From Pseudoalteromonas luteoviolacea B = ATCC 29581 (GTDB lineage Bacteria > Pseudomonadota > Gammaproteobacteria > Enterobacterales > Alteromonadaceae): DNA of 64,000 nt. The stretch covers positions 1 to 64,000 of the forward strand of contig CAPN01000020.1 of assembly GCA_000333235.1 (NCBI GenBank), read 5' to 3'. The notes below the pieces were generated by a model. That model did no database searches. It was not told the DNA's origin and saw only the letters and a program-made list of their open reading frames with translations. Positions 7,041 to 16,757 of this stretch are shown one piece after another. Every line of letters begins with the position of its first letter. The stretch's first letter is position 1. Made by a program: the position numbers and the translations under genes.

Positions 7041-9128
7041 ATGATAAAGGGCATCACCTTGAAAACGTCTCGTCAAGCTCAGCTACTCTTAGCCAGCCTG
7101 TGTGCAGGCTCTGCATTTTCTGCTCAAGCTAATAATCAAACCGACCAATCATTTTATGGATTTACCGGATTATTCAATACACCCAACGCCGAAGTGTTAA
7201 AACCAGGCGAAATGGTCGTCGGTTACAATAATCAACTTGAACTCCGAGGCAAGTATGCATCTGGATACAATTTTAACTTTGTTGCAGGCCTGTTCGATGG
7301 GTTAGAAATTGCAGGAAAAGTCGCAGCCGAGTCAATGAACCACAATTTATTCTATAAAGAAGGCAAAGGTGAACTTCGCGACCTTTCTTTTAATGCTAAA
7401 TACCAATTACCTTACCTTCCCAAAGAATGGTTTACGCTAGCCATTGGGGCGCAAGACTTAGGGGGTGCAGCCAATAACTTTGAAGCCTATTACGCGGTAG
7501 CAAGCAAAGAAATTGGTGATTTTCGCCTGTCACTTGGTGCTGGCACGACCGAAAACCGCACAGGCCGTTTAGATGGTGCCTTTGGTGGTGTCGAATGGAT
7601 GCCACTAAATTGGTTAACCCTAACCACCGAATACGACGCGCAAGCGATAAGCGCAGGGGTTAAAGTGCACGTACCAAGCGAATGGACAGGTGATTGGGTT
7701 GATTTGACCTTAAGCAGTAAAGTGTACAGCGATGTCGATGACAGAATAAACGAAGACAGCAGTTATTTTGGGGTAAGTGCAAAATTCAATGTGATGAAAG
7801 CAGAGCACAAAGCGCTTGCCACTGCAGCACCAGACATCAGTAGCATTTCCAAAGTTGCCCCATCGCTGTTAAAGCAATCATTTTATGTCGCCGATGTTGA
7901 ACAATTTGACGCGCAAGTATCAAGTATCGAAAAACACGCTATCGCCCTAAAATACGCGCTCCTTAATGATGGCTTCGAAGGCGTTGAAGTTGGCTTTAAC
8001 GAAAGCGAAGTGAGTATTGTATTTGAAAACCACATTTTTAATCGCAACGAAATCGATGCGTTAGGTTTAGTACTGGGCCGCATGCAAGCTGAACTTCCAG
8101 GTGAGCTGAACTTTACCGTAACCATGAAAAAGTTTGGAATTCAACAAATTCAATTAAAAGGCCTCATTGCAAGTTATCAAGCCTTTATGGAATCGGGCAG
8201 CACACCCGATCTTCACGTAAACCAAAACAACGTATTAGAACGTGCTGGCCTAAAATGGGTGCACCACGGCGCAACTAACTCACCATTTTGGACGCCAAGG
8301 CTAAGTTTAAGCCCAGAACTCGTCACCGGCTTTGCCACCGAGTTAGGTGTACTGGACTACTCGTTAGCGCTACGTGCCGATTTAAGCTTACCCCTGTGGC
8401 AAGGCGCATCGCTCGATGTGTCTGCACGCCAGCACGTTGCAAGCTCAGACGATTTCAAACCAAGTAAACCATTTAATTACTACGAACACAACAGCGGCGT
8501 AAAAGACATTCTTTTAACACAAACGCTGCGCCTGCCGTTTAACCTGTATAACCAAACCCAAGTGGGTATTTACCACGAGTATTTTGATTATTACGCGCTA
8601 AAAAACCAAAGCGTATGGCAAAGCCCCGAAGGCGACCATCAAGTGAGCGTCGAAGTCGGTTATTTTGACTATGTCGATTTTGATGGCGAACGTAAAACTT
8701 ACTTAGCGGGATATCGCTATAACTTACACGACTACGACATTAGCCTTTCGGCAAAAGCGGGTAAATTCTTTTATGGCGACACGGGCTTTAAACTAGAGAC
8801 GAAATTCTGGTTTGGCGACACTGCACTAGATGTGTTTTATCAAAACACCGACATTCAAATGGTCGGTTTTGGCATCAACATTCCTCTTACCCCTCGTACA
8901 GACTATCGCGCAACACCATTTGGTCAAGTGACAGGCAATAAAAACTGGCGACACCAAATTCGCACGCGTGTTGGCAACGATGCCAACTACCTAAACTTTG
9001 GTGCAGCCATTGAGCCAAAAACAAGCCACAGCATAGAGCGCACCTACTTCAATCAAGACAGACTCTCTGCCAGTTACGTGCTTAACCACCTAGCCCGCCT
9101 TAAAGAAGTTTATACGGTGTACCAATAG
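7041..9128 (+). CDS. yjbH: YjbH-type exopolysaccharide outer-membrane protein
   Basis: This 695-aa secreted protein has a signal peptide (core LLLASLCAGSAFSAQA). It then has the family opening FYGFTGLFNTPNAEVLKPG, where the start of the barrel repeats follows, and a long run of alternating beta-strands, as expected for a YjbH outer-membrane barrel. YjbH belongs to the yjbEFGH exopolysaccharide system in enterics; here the other three genes are absent. It is the only plus-strand gene between the RAYT region and the galU operon. No clear ribosome site precedes ATG 7041. A TTG at 7059 with AAAGGG upstream would give a more standard signal peptide and is a plausible alternative start. REP1 begins 11 bp after the stop codon. 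Confidence 0.82.
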   Translation: MIKGITLKTSRQAQLLLASLCAGSAFSAQANNQTDQSFYGFTGLFNTPNAEVLKPGEMVVGYNNQLELRGKYASGYNFNFVAGLFDGLEIAGKVAAESMNHNLFYKEGKGELRDLSFNAKYQLPYLPKEWFTLAIGAQDLGGAANNFEAYYAVASKEIGDFRLSLGAGTTENRTGRLDGAFGGVEWMPLNWLTLTTEYDAQAISAGVKVHVPSEWTGDWVDLTLSSKVYSDVDDRINEDSSYFGVSAKFNVMKAEHKALATAAPDISSISKVAPSLLKQSFYVADVEQFDAQVSSIEKHAIALKYALLNDGFEGVEVGFNESEVSIVFENHIFNRNEIDALGLVLGRMQAELPGELNFTVTMKKFGIQQIQLKGLIASYQAFMESGSTPDLHVNQNNVLERAGLKWVHHGATNSPFWTPRLSLSPELVTGFATELGVLDYSLALRADLSLPLWQGASLDVSARQHVASSDDFKPSKPFNYYEHNSGVKDILLTQTLRLPFNLYNQTQVGIYHEYFDYYALKNQSVWQSPEGDHQVSVEVGYFDYVDFDGERKTYLAGYRYNLHDYDISLSAKAGKFFYGDTGFKLETKFWFGDTALDVFYQNTDIQMVGFGINIPLTPRTDYRATPFGQVTGNKNWRHQIRTRVGNDANYLNFGAAIEPKTSHSIERTYFNQDRLSASYVLNHLARLKEVYTVYQ

Positions 9129-9139
9129 CACTTTATCCC

Positions 9140-9444
9140 GTAGGCGAGGCTTTACGCCTCGCTTTAAAACAACCAAAGCGAAGGATAAACCTTCGCCTAC
9201 AAAACCCAAATTCCTCAAACCGTAGGCGAGGCTTTATGCCTCGCTTTAAAACAACCTACGCGAAGGATAAACCGTCGCCAACAATACCCAAATTCCCTAA
9301 CCCGTAGGCGAGGCTTTACGCCTCGCTTTAAAACAACCTAAGCGAAGAGTAAACCTTCGCCTACAAAACCCAAATTCCTCAAACCGTAGGCGAGGCTTTA
9401 CGCCTCGCTTTAAAACAACCTACGCGAAGAATAAACCTGCGCCA
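9140..9444. repeat. REP/BIME array between yjbH and galU (array D)
   Basis: Eight REPs alternate REP1/REP2 with a period of about 80 bp, between two convergent genes. REP1 copies start near 9140, 9222, 9303 and 9385. The inverted REP2 copies near 9178 and 9341 are good, while those near 9259 and 9424 carry stem mismatches (for example AACCGTCGCC). The array explains almost all of the intergenic sequence here apart from the galU terminator. Confidence 0.9.
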
Positions 9445-9490
9445 GAAACAATGAAAAAACCTTCGCCAACATACCCTTTAAAATTCTTTA

Positions 9491-9525
9491 GACCAAAAAC
9501 AAAAAACGAGGCTTTAGCCTCGTTT
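9491..9525 (-). terminator. Rho-independent terminator of galU operon
   Basis: On the minus strand a nine-pair stem AAACGAGGC/GCCTCGTTT (9504-9512 and 9517-9525) with a four-base loop is followed by a T-rich tail (TTTTTTGTTTTT). It sits 25 bp after the galU stop. The stem-loop core closely resembles the REP1 hairpin, so it may be a REP that became a terminator. Confidence 0.85.
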
Positions 9526-9549
9526 CAACAATCTAACCGATATTTAATT

Positions 9550-10464
9550 TTACTTAGAGCGCATCAAGGGTGCAGTTTTATCGCTCAGCAAAACTGACTT
9601 TAAAAACGCCTCAAACTCTTTTCCTAAAGCTTCATCTTTAAGCGCAAACTCAACAATTGCTTGTAAATACCCGAATTTATTACCACAGTCATGCGACTTA
9701 CCAGTCATGCAAAACGCTTCAACTTCAGCCCCTTGCATCAACATATCTATCGCGTCTGTTAGTTGAATTTCACCGCCCGCGCCCACTGGGGTTTTAGCAA
9801 GAAGAGGCCAAATAGCTTTTGATAAAACATACCTACCGACAACCGCTTTATTCGAAGGTGCTTCGTCAACACTGGGCTTTTCAACTAAAGACTTAATTTT
9901 TGCGCTGCCGCCGGGGCTCAACGCAATACCATCTAAATCGGCAATGCCGTAATTACACACATTCTCTCGCGAAACCGGTTCTAACATTACTTGACTTATA
10001 CCCGACTCAGAAAAACGCTTTACCATTGCAGCTAAGTTTTCACTTTTCAAATCCGATTTAAATGGATTTAAAATAACATCAGGTAGTATAACCGCGAAAT
10101 CATCATCACCAATAATTGGCCTCGCACACAATATTGCATGCCCTAACCCTTTCGCCTCACCTTGTCGAACATGCATTATCGTGACGCCTGGTGGGCAAAT
10201 TGCTCGAACTTCTTCTAATAATTTGCGTTTTACACGCTTTTCAAGCGTAGCTTCGAGTTCAAAGCTCGTGTCAAAATGGTTTTCAATCGCATTTTTTGAT
10301 GAGTGGGTAACAAGTACAATTTCTTTCAGTCCTGCCGCCACACATTCATTCACAATATACTGAATGAGAGGCTTATCGACCAAAGGCAACATTTCTTTTG
10401 GAATTGCTTTAGTCATCGGAAGCATGCGCGTTCCAAGGCCTGCTACAGGTATTACTGCTTTCAT
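9550..10464 (-). CDS. galU: UTP-glucose-1-phosphate uridylyltransferase
   Basis: GalU makes UDP-glucose from UTP and glucose-1-phosphate in the cytoplasm. The 304-aa protein begins [32 protein letters not shown], which contains the nucleotide-binding GxGTRxLPxTK loop and the downstream PKE. The family blocks [18 protein letters not shown] and [13 protein letters not shown] are present, and length is normal. It is the last gene of a three-gene operon (WbpM-like, ugd, galU) with two bases between ugd and galU. Its product feeds the adjacent Ugd directly, giving UDP-glucuronate. A clear terminator follows. Confidence 0.97.
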   Translation of the reverse strand: MKAVIPVAGLGTRMLPMTKAIPKEMLPLVDKPLIQYIVNECVAAGLKEIVLVTHSSKNAIENHFDTSFELEATLEKRVKRKLLEEVRAICPPGVTIMHVRQGEAKGLGHAILCARPIIGDDDFAVILPDVILNPFKSDLKSENLAAMVKRFSESGISQVMLEPVSRENVCNYGIADLDGIALSPGGSAKIKSLVEKPSVDEAPSNKAVVGRYVLSKAIWPLLAKTPVGAGGEIQLTDAIDMLMQGAEVEAFCMTGKSHDCGNKFGYLQAIVEFALKDEALGKEFEAFLKSVLLSDKTAPLMRSK

Positions 10465-10466
10465 AA

Positions 10467-11633
10467 TTAAGCATCCGTTCTAAATAAATCGCGAGTATAA
10501 ACCCTGCCTTCAATATCCTCCAAATCCGCACACATACGGTTTGAAATAATTATATCTGCTTTTTCTTTTAACTCATTTAAATCTTTAATAATTCTAGAGT
10601 TAAAAAACAACTTCCCCTTATAGCTTGGCTCGTAAATTATAACCTCAACACCTTTTGCTTTTAAACGCTTCATGACACCTTGGATTGCAGAAGCTCTAAA
10701 ATTATCTGAACCCGACTTCATCACTAATCGATAGATACCAACCACTTTAGGATTTCGCTTGAGAATGGAGTCTGCAATAAAGTCTTTACGAGTCGTATTA
10801 GCATCTACAATTGCTCTAATCAAATTGTTTGGAACGTCTTGATAGTTAGCTAAAAGCTGTTTGGTATCTTTAGGCAAACAATACCCGCCATAACCAAACG
10901 AAGGATTGTTGTAGTGGTTACCTATTCGAGGATCTAACCCCACGCCTTCAATGATTTGCTTGGAATTTAAACCATGAGATTCAGCGTACGAATCCAATTC
11001 ATTGAAATACGCTACGCGCATTGCCAGATAGGTATTCGAAAAGAGCTTTATCGCTTCTGCCTCTGTTGAGTCGGTAAATAGAATATCAATTTTAGGCTTA
11101 TGCGCTCCTTCCGCTAGAAGCTGCGCAAATACTTTAGCTCGCTCGCTTCTTTCGCCAACGATAATACGCGATGGGTAAAGATTATCGTAAAGTGCCTTAC
11201 CTTCACGTAAAAACTCGGGTGAAAAAATAATATTGCTGTTTCCAAGTTCTTGCTTAATCTTTGCCGTAAACCCCACTGGAATGGTTGATTTTATTACAAT
11301 CACCGCATTTGGGTTTATTGCTGTAGCCTCTTTGATGACCGCTTCTACGCTATTAGTGTTAAAGTAATTTGTTTCTGGATCATAGTCTGTCGGTGTAGCC
11401 ACAACAATAAAGTCTGCATTTTCAAAGGCTGCCACTTTATCGATTGTCGCGTTAAACGCCAAATTAGTTTCGAGTGCATTTTCAATTTCTTCATCAGCAA
11501 AAGGGCTAATTCTGTCGTTGAGCTTGTGCACTCGTTCACAATCAATGTCTAAAATGGTGACGTTATTATTTTTTGCTAACAATAACGCATTTGAAAGGCC
11601 AACATATCCAGACCCTACAATAGTAATATTCAT
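10467..11633 (-). CDS. ugd: UDP-glucose 6-dehydrogenase (copy 1)
   Basis: This NAD-dependent dehydrogenase oxidises UDP-glucose twice to UDP-glucuronate. The 388-aa sequence has the N-terminal dinucleotide motif [11 protein letters not shown], the ATPTDYDP and KSTIPVGF blocks, [22 protein letters not shown], and the catalytic cysteine in [12 protein letters not shown]. It is the short UGDH class typical of capsule loci. It lies between a WbpM-type dehydratase and galU. A paralogue of exactly the same length lies at 32667-33833; the two share long identical blocks in the middle and C-terminal parts but diverge at the N-terminus, so this is not a fresh duplication. Confidence 0.96.
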   Translation of the reverse strand: MNITIVGSGYVGLSNALLLAKNNNVTILDIDCERVHKLNDRISPFADEEIENALETNLAFNATIDKVAAFENADFIVVATPTDYDPETNYFNTNSVEAVIKEATAINPNAVIVIKSTIPVGFTAKIKQELGNSNIIFSPEFLREGKALYDNLYPSRIIVGERSERAKVFAQLLAEGAHKPKIDILFTDSTEAEAIKLFSNTYLAMRVAYFNELDSYAESHGLNSKQIIEGVGLDPRIGNHYNNPSFGYGGYCLPKDTKQLLANYQDVPNNLIRAIVDANTTRKDFIADSILKRNPKVVGIYRLVMKSGSDNFRASAIQGVMKRLKAKGVEVIIYEPSYKGKLFFNSRIIKDLNELKEKADIIISNRMCADLEDIEGRVYTRDLFRTDA

Positions 11634-11656
11634 CCTGTCACTACATTCCTAATAAA

Positions 11657-13603
11657 TTAACTCGCCTTAAAACTCACCACATTGCCATTTTCTTCTGCCA
11701 TGGTTTTACGCTGCTGCCAAACTAAATCGCATATTCCATCGGTTGGACTAAACGCAGTAGGCGCATCCAACAATAATTGGCGAATGGTTTGGTGATCAAA
11801 ATTATGACAGGCTATGTCCATGGCTTCTAAAAACACATTCAACTCGGCTAAAGGCATCATCACTTCGTTCGCTGTCATGATCCGCTCGTGCGAGGTGTTA
11901 TAAACATTATCGCCAATCAACAACTCTTCATACAGCTTTTCACCTGGGCGAAGGCCTGTACAGACAATTTCGATGTCGCCATGCGGGTTCTTTTCAGATT
12001 TAATTTCAAAGCCCGATAAACGGATCATCTTTTTCGCGAGATCTTGAATTTTGACCGATTCGCCCATGTCTAACACAAACACATCGCCACCTAAGCCCAT
12101 TGCCCCCGCTTGGATCACCAGCTGTGCGGCTTCTGGTATTGTCATAAAATAGCGCGTAATGTCTGGGTGCGTTAACGTAATTGGGCCCCCTTGCAAAATT
12201 TGCTTGCGAAACAAAGGCACAACAGAGCCCGAAGAACCTAATACATTGCCAAAGCGCACCATGCAAAAACGAGTTTTACTAAAGGCCTTTTCTTTAGAAA
12301 ACGCTTGTAGCACCAATTCAGCCATGCGTTTTGTTGCGCCCATCACATTGGTTGGGCGAACTGCCTTATCGGTTGAGATCAAAACAAACGTCTCAACCCC
12401 AGCATTGACTGCCGCTTTTGCGGTATAGTAAGTACCAAAAATATTATTACGCACACCTTCTACTACGTTGTGCTCTACTAGTGGCACGTGTTTATAGGCT
12501 GCTGCATGATACACCGTTTGCACACCAAACGCTTTCATGCAGGTTTCGGTGCGGTTAATATGTTGAACCGACCCCATAATCGGCGTAATTTCAGTTCCAG
12601 AGCCATTTAGTGCAGCCCATTCATTGAGTTCTTTGTCGATGGAATACAAACCAAACTCAGAGAGTTCAAACAGTACCAATTGTTTGGGTTTATGCTGAAT
12701 AATCTGCCGGCACAGTTCTGAGCCAATCGAGCCCCCTGCACCCGTTACCATCACCACTTTGCCTTTAATATTTGCACTAATTAGTTCAGGCTTAGGTTCG
12801 ACCGGATCACGCCCTAATAAATCTTCTACTTCAACGTCTTTAAATTCAGATAAACCCGCTTTACCTTCAACCACATCAGAAATACCCGGGACTGTCATCA
12901 CTTTGACGGCAAACGGCTCTAACTGCGCGAGGATCTCTTTTTTACGTGAACGCTTAACCGATGGCAGGGCTAACAGAACCTTCTCGACCTCGCACTTTTC
13001 AAGCAGCACAGGAAACTCATCAAACGAAATGATTGTAATACCTTGAACAATCGCACCTTGCTTAACCTCGCTATCGTCAATAAACGCCACCACGCGGTAC
13101 TCTGGGCTAGACCAAAGTGCGTGGGCAAGTTGCCGACCGGCATCGCCTGCGCCATATATTACCACTGGCTCTTTTTGGCTATAGGTGATACGGCTGAGCA
13201 ACGTGCGAGCCACAATACGCGAGCCACCTACTGTAAGTAACACTAACCAGCCAAAAATAAATGGCATGGTACGTGGCATGTTAATTTGCATAAAAAACGA
13301 CAGCATCACAAGCGTTACCGTGCTCACAAGCGCCCCGCCTAATATCGCCCACGCGGCCTGTGTAGTAACGTAACGAAGCACCGCTCGGTATAAACCCAGC
13401 TTTACGAACACCGACAAACTCAGTGGCACTAAAGCAGCTAATACCAACCAGTTTTCTAATTCAAAAAGAGGCGAAACACTGTCGAGCCGAACAATCAAGG
13501 CTAACCAAAAGGCCACCACGATTGAAATCGAATCGAAGAACAGCGTTACCATGCGCTTTTGCGCGCGAGAAGAGCTAAATAAGGAACTTAATAAACTATC
13601 CAC
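11657..13603 (-). CDS. WbpM/FlaA1/PglF-type nucleotide-sugar 4,6-dehydratase, membrane-bound
   Basis: This 648-aa enzyme has about four N-terminal membrane helices (to about 130), a first Rossmann region with VIYGAGDAGRQLA (about 150), and a catalytic SDR domain with VTGAGGSIGSELC (about 285). The family block STDKAVRPTNVMGATKR carries Met in place of the usual SDR Tyr, as in WbpM and FlaA1. Members dehydrate UDP-GlcNAc to a UDP-4-keto-6-deoxy sugar, the entry to QuiNAc, FucNAc and bacillosamine-type sugars. The start is GTG 13603, preceded by AAGGA. The DegT aminotransferase at 13968 could use its product. A promoter upstream (13711-13739) makes this the head of the dehydratase-ugd-galU operon. 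Confidence 0.93.
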   Translation of the reverse strand: MDSLLSSLFSSSRAQKRMVTLFFDSISIVVAFWLALIVRLDSVSPLFELENWLVLAALVPLSLSVFVKLGLYRAVLRYVTTQAAWAILGGALVSTVTLVMLSFFMQINMPRTMPFIFGWLVLLTVGGSRIVARTLLSRITYSQKEPVVIYGAGDAGRQLAHALWSSPEYRVVAFIDDSEVKQGAIVQGITIISFDEFPVLLEKCEVEKVLLALPSVKRSRKKEILAQLEPFAVKVMTVPGISDVVEGKAGLSEFKDVEVEDLLGRDPVEPKPELISANIKGKVVMVTGAGGSIGSELCRQIIQHKPKQLVLFELSEFGLYSIDKELNEWAALNGSGTEITPIMGSVQHINRTETCMKAFGVQTVYHAAAYKHVPLVEHNVVEGVRNNIFGTYYTAKAAVNAGVETFVLISTDKAVRPTNVMGATKRMAELVLQAFSKEKAFSKTRFCMVRFGNVLGSSGSVVPLFRKQILQGGPITLTHPDITRYFMTIPEAAQLVIQAGAMGLGGDVFVLDMGESVKIQDLAKKMIRLSGFEIKSEKNPHGDIEIVCTGLRPGEKLYEELLIGDNVYNTSHERIMTANEVMMPLAELNVFLEAMDIACHNFDHQTIRQLLLDAPTAFSPTDGICDLVWQQRKTMAEENGNVVSFKAS

Positions 13604-13710
13604 TGTACATCCTTAATAAACAATCTAAATACACACAAGGAAATGTGTACCTTAGACAACCTAGAGTGCGTTGAAGTGAGTGCTGAAAATCACACGGTTC
13701 AGGTACTGTA

Positions 13711-13739
13711 AATATAGCTTTTTATTGACGAAATAACAA
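13711..13739 (-). promoter_or_regulatory. Candidate promoter for the WbpM-like/ugd/galU operon
   Basis: On the minus strand TTGTTA (13734-13739), a 17-bp spacer and TATATT (13711-13716) form a good sigma-70-like pair about 110 bp before the GTG start. The surrounding 13604-13825 stretch is AT-rich and holds no gene. Confidence 0.5.
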
Positions 13740-13825
13740 AGCGCCAAACGCCTGATAAAAAATTTAAAAATAAGAAAAAGGAATTAGAAAGACGAGTTGT
13801 CGAGTATTTGACTCACACAAGACTT

Positions 13826-13936
13826 GTAGGCGAGACTTTACGTCTCGTTTTAAAACAACCTAAGCGAAGGGTAAACCTTCGCCTACCAACACCTCAACAC
13901 AACACCCGTAGGCGAGACTTTACGTTGTACCACTAC
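13826..13936. repeat. REP array between operons (array E), with odd right end
   Basis: A variant REP1 (GTAGGCGAGACTTTACGTCTCG, 13826 on), an inverted REP2 (about 13862-13886) and a final truncated REP1 (about 13909) lie between the WbpM-like operon and the 3' end of the big polysaccharide operon. In the last copy the right half of the hairpin is replaced by TGTACCACTAC (13926-13936). The same 11 bases replace half a hairpin at the end of array G (32647-32657). Confidence 0.85.
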
Positions 13937-13967
13937 AGGCATCTTAACATTAAAACAATATCCCACC

Positions 13968-15152
13968 TTACTGAGCCGTTTTAGTCGCCGTCGTAAATAC
14001 TTGGTTTATTGCCCTCACGGTTTGTTCTATCTCGTTATCGGTTAAAGTCGGATGCACTAAAAACATCAAGGAGGTTTCTCCTAATTCAACCGCATTTGCA
14101 AGCCGCTCTTTCGGTCGCCATGGCGTATTGTCGAACGCTTTTTCCAAATAAACTTCCGAACAACTACCTTGATAACAAGGAACACCTAACGCATTAATTT
14201 CTTCTACAATTCTATCACGCGTCCAACCTATCGCTAACTGCTCTGGCTTAACAAACATATAATGTTTGTACTCAGCATGCTCAATATAATCGGCAATTTT
14301 AACCAAACGGATCAAATCAAACGAACCAGCCGCATCATCTATCTTTTTTGCGTTTGCTTGGCGCTTCGCTGTCCAGTCTGCCATTCGTGCTAACTGAATT
14401 CGACCAATAGCGCCTTGCATTTCAGTCATACGCCAATTAGTACCAAAACTTTCATGTAACCATCGAAAGCCTGGTGGATGCTCTCGGTTATAGATTGCAT
14501 CAAAGCTCTTACCGTGATCTTTATAAGACCACATTGCAGACCAAAGAGCCCTATCATTAGTGGTCACCATCCCGCCTTCGCCACCTGTGGTCATAATTTT
14601 GTCTTGGCAAAAAGACCACGCGCCAACATGACCAATCGTACCTACACTGCGCCCTTTATACTTTGCACCATGTGCCTGCGCACAATCTTCAATCACATAA
14701 AATCCGTGCTCTTTGCTAAGCGCCATAATATCGTCCATTTCAGCTGGCATACCAGCTAAGTGCACCACAATTACCGCTTTGGTCTTAGGCGTTAAAACCG
14801 CTTTAATAGACTCAGCTGTAATCGCTTGGCTATTCAAATCCACATCAGCAAACATTGGTGTTGCACCCGCTGTTATGATGCTTGACGCAGAAGCCAAAAA
14901 CGTACGTGGTGTGGTAATGACTTCATCACCATCGCCTACACCCAATGCTTTTAGCGCTAAATCTAGCGCTAAAGTACCATTCCCAAGTGCAATCGCATAT
15001 TCGGCCCCACACCAAGACGCAAATTCTTTTTCGAACTCACGGCACTCTGTGCCTGTCCAATAATTCACTTTATTAGAGAGAATAACTCGACTTACAGCAT
15101 TAGCTTCTTCTTCAGTAAATGAAGGCCACGGGCTAAAAAGCGTATTTAACAT
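13968..15152 (-). CDS. DegT/DnrJ/EryC1 family sugar aminotransferase
   Basis: This 394-aa PLP enzyme transfers an amino group to a keto-sugar nucleotide. The PLP lysine is in SFCQDKIMTTGGEGGM, and EDCAQAHGAKYKG and GNGTLALDLALKALG are further family blocks. It is the last gene of the long minus-strand operon and overlaps the HAD gene by seven bases. Its likely substrate is a UDP- or dTDP-4-keto-6-deoxy sugar; the WbpM-like dehydratase next door and RmlB upstream could each provide one. Together with a PglC-type initiating transferase the set recalls bacillosamine-type pathways, but no PglD acetyltransferase is present and an ATP-grasp enzyme sits in its place. Confidence 0.88.
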   Translation of the reverse strand: MLNTLFSPWPSFTEEEANAVSRVILSNKVNYWTGTECREFEKEFASWCGAEYAIALGNGTLALDLALKALGVGDGDEVITTPRTFLASASSIITAGATPMFADVDLNSQAITAESIKAVLTPKTKAVIVVHLAGMPAEMDDIMALSKEHGFYVIEDCAQAHGAKYKGRSVGTIGHVGAWSFCQDKIMTTGGEGGMVTTNDRALWSAMWSYKDHGKSFDAIYNREHPPGFRWLHESFGTNWRMTEMQGAIGRIQLARMADWTAKRQANAKKIDDAAGSFDLIRLVKIADYIEHAEYKHYMFVKPEQLAIGWTRDRIVEEINALGVPCYQGSCSEVYLEKAFDNTPWRPKERLANAVELGETSLMFLVHPTLTDNEIEQTVRAINQVFTTATKTAQ

Positions 15153-15805
15153 AAAAAATCCCTAAGTTCTGAAAAAGAGTCGATCCACATTTTCGGTAAA
15201 TAAGCCGATTTAACCAAATTCACATCTTGCGAATGAATATTAAAGCCTTTATCTTTAACCCCAATAGTTAACCAACCCATTTCATTGGGTGTAATAAAAT
15301 CTTTTTTAATATTATCACCCACATAAATAAACTGTTTAGATTCTAAATATCTATTCTCTAATTCTTTAAATCTTCGTTTTCCTGGCTTAACTTCACCCCA
15401 TTCTTCTGAAATTAAAATATCAATTCCACCAAGCCCTAGTGCCTTAACTTTATTTCGTTGAGATACAGCACGACCATCTGTGATAATTGCTAAACTATAA
15501 TTAGTACGAATTTCATCTAAAATTTGTGTGACATCATTAGTTAACTTTATATCCGGAACATGGAGTCGATACATCCAAATAAGACTTTCTTTAGTAGCTA
15601 TTGGTAAGGACAAAGCCTTACAAATTTCATCTAAAACATCCTGATTGCTTGAGTCGGCTTGCATAATTTCATGAAAGATATCTTTCTGAAACAACTCTTT
15701 TAGATGGTTTGCAAGATATCGATAACCGGAAAGTTGGTAATCTCTTTCTGGATAAATAGTGTCATCAAGGTCGAAGACCCAAACAGCTGACTCATCAATT
15801 TTCAC
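15146..15805 (-). CDS. HAD-family hydrolase
   Basis: This 219-aa protein has HAD motif I in WVFDLDDTIYP (nucleophile and general acid Asp), motif II in IITDGRAV, a lysine in GEVKPGKRRF, and the acidic motif IV in YVGDNIKKDF. A helical cap lies between motifs I and II. Phosphatase activity on a small phosphorylated sugar or acid is expected. It is coupled by short overlaps to the ATP-grasp gene upstream (11 bp) and the aminotransferase downstream (7 bp), which suggests that the three act in one modification pathway. The exact substrate is unknown. Confidence 0.85.
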   Translation of the reverse strand: MKIDESAVWVFDLDDTIYPERDYQLSGYRYLANHLKELFQKDIFHEIMQADSSNQDVLDEICKALSLPIATKESLIWMYRLHVPDIKLTNDVTQILDEIRTNYSLAIITDGRAVSQRNKVKALGLGGIDILISEEWGEVKPGKRRFKELENRYLESKQFIYVGDNIKKDFITPNEMGWLTIGVKDKGFNIHSQDVNLVKSAYLPKMWIDSFSELRDFLC

Positions 15806-16757
15806 GAATTAATACCTTTGCATCATACCGCAACATCAAAAGATCGGACTCCCAATTGTCATTAAAGTAGATTTCCTCTTTCTCTAGGTATTCTTTTATT
15901 AGCCAATCAGTAAATGTAGCGCCAGAATCGTGGGCAAGAGGGTACCCTCCACCAAATCGAGGATTAATCTCTAACCCTTTTACAGACTTAGCATCCTCAT
16001 TAACAAAAAATTGAAAGGTTACACAACCTCGAGCGCCTTTAAGTCTTTGAACCTTAGATAGGAGATAATCATAAACAAAATTTTTGCGAGTAACACCTTT
16101 ACTTACTTCACCGGCCCTAACCTCTAGCCTCTTACGAGGGACGAGGCATTTTAAAAAACCATCTTTGGTATAATAGGCATCGATAGTATATTCACTGAAC
16201 GATTTTGGAACTAACTCCATGAACATATTTCGTGGATTTTCAATAATATCTTTCGTCAAATCCGCAGCAGAAAAAATAGGAATGGCACCTATACTGCAGC
16301 TTCCGTCATAAGGCTTACAAAAACACGGAAAACTTAAGTTTTCTCTATCTAATATAGCGGGCTGATCAATTTCTAATGAGTCAAATAAATCGGCTGTTTT
16401 TCTTTTATCGCGGCAACTGGCAACAAGTTCTTCATCCGAAACGACTACTTCAATCCCCTTGTCAAAGAAAGATCTTCGAATTTTAGATAAGATAGCCAAT
16501 TCCGTATCAATTGTCGGAACAACCAAGCCTATATTATTTTCTTCGCATATTTTTAGCAACACATCAACATAGCCTTCATCACTCACACGGGGAACTTTGA
16601 AGGCACCGTCTGACACTTGGCAAGCTGGAGACAATTCGGGGCTTATATCAGTGCAATAAACTTTTGCTTGAACTTTACTCAAAGTTGAAGCGTGCATAAA
16701 AGCATGAACCAACTCGACCCGACGACCAGCGGAAGTGATTAAAATGTTATTTTTCAT
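15795..16757 (-). CDS. ATP-grasp ligase (carbamoyl-phosphate synthase large-subunit-like)
   Basis: The 320-aa protein has an N-terminal preATP-grasp Rossmann-like part (NILITSAGRRVELVHAF), an ATP-grasp domain with CKPYDGSCSIGAIP, and the metal-binding C-terminal block GLEINPRFGGGYPLAHDSGA. ATP-grasp enzymes activate a carboxylate as acyl-phosphate and join it to an amine or thiol. In surface-polysaccharide operons such genes commonly travel with HAD and sugar transferase genes. The simplest inference is that it attaches an amino acid or other acid to an amino sugar made by the neighbouring DegT aminotransferase. No acceptor can be read from the sequence. Confidence 0.82.
   Translation of the reverse strand: MKNNILITSAGRRVELVHAFMHASTLSKVQAKVYCTDISPELSPACQVSDGAFKVPRVSDEGYVDVLLKICEENNIGLVVPTIDTELAILSKIRRSFFDKGIEVVVSDEELVASCRDKRKTADLFDSLEIDQPAILDRENLSFPCFCKPYDGSCSIGAIPIFSAADLTKDIIENPRNMFMELVPKSFSEYTIDAYYTKDGFLKCLVPRKRLEVRAGEVSKGVTRKNFVYDYLLSKVQRLKGARGCVTFQFFVNEDAKSVKGLEINPRFGGGYPLAHDSGATFTDWLIKEYLEKEEIYFNDNWESDLLMLRYDAKVLIREN

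Noticed and set aside
5576-9444. Integron attC sites
   Set aside because: The palindromes lack attC core sites, are many times repeated with near-identical spacers, and no integrase is present.
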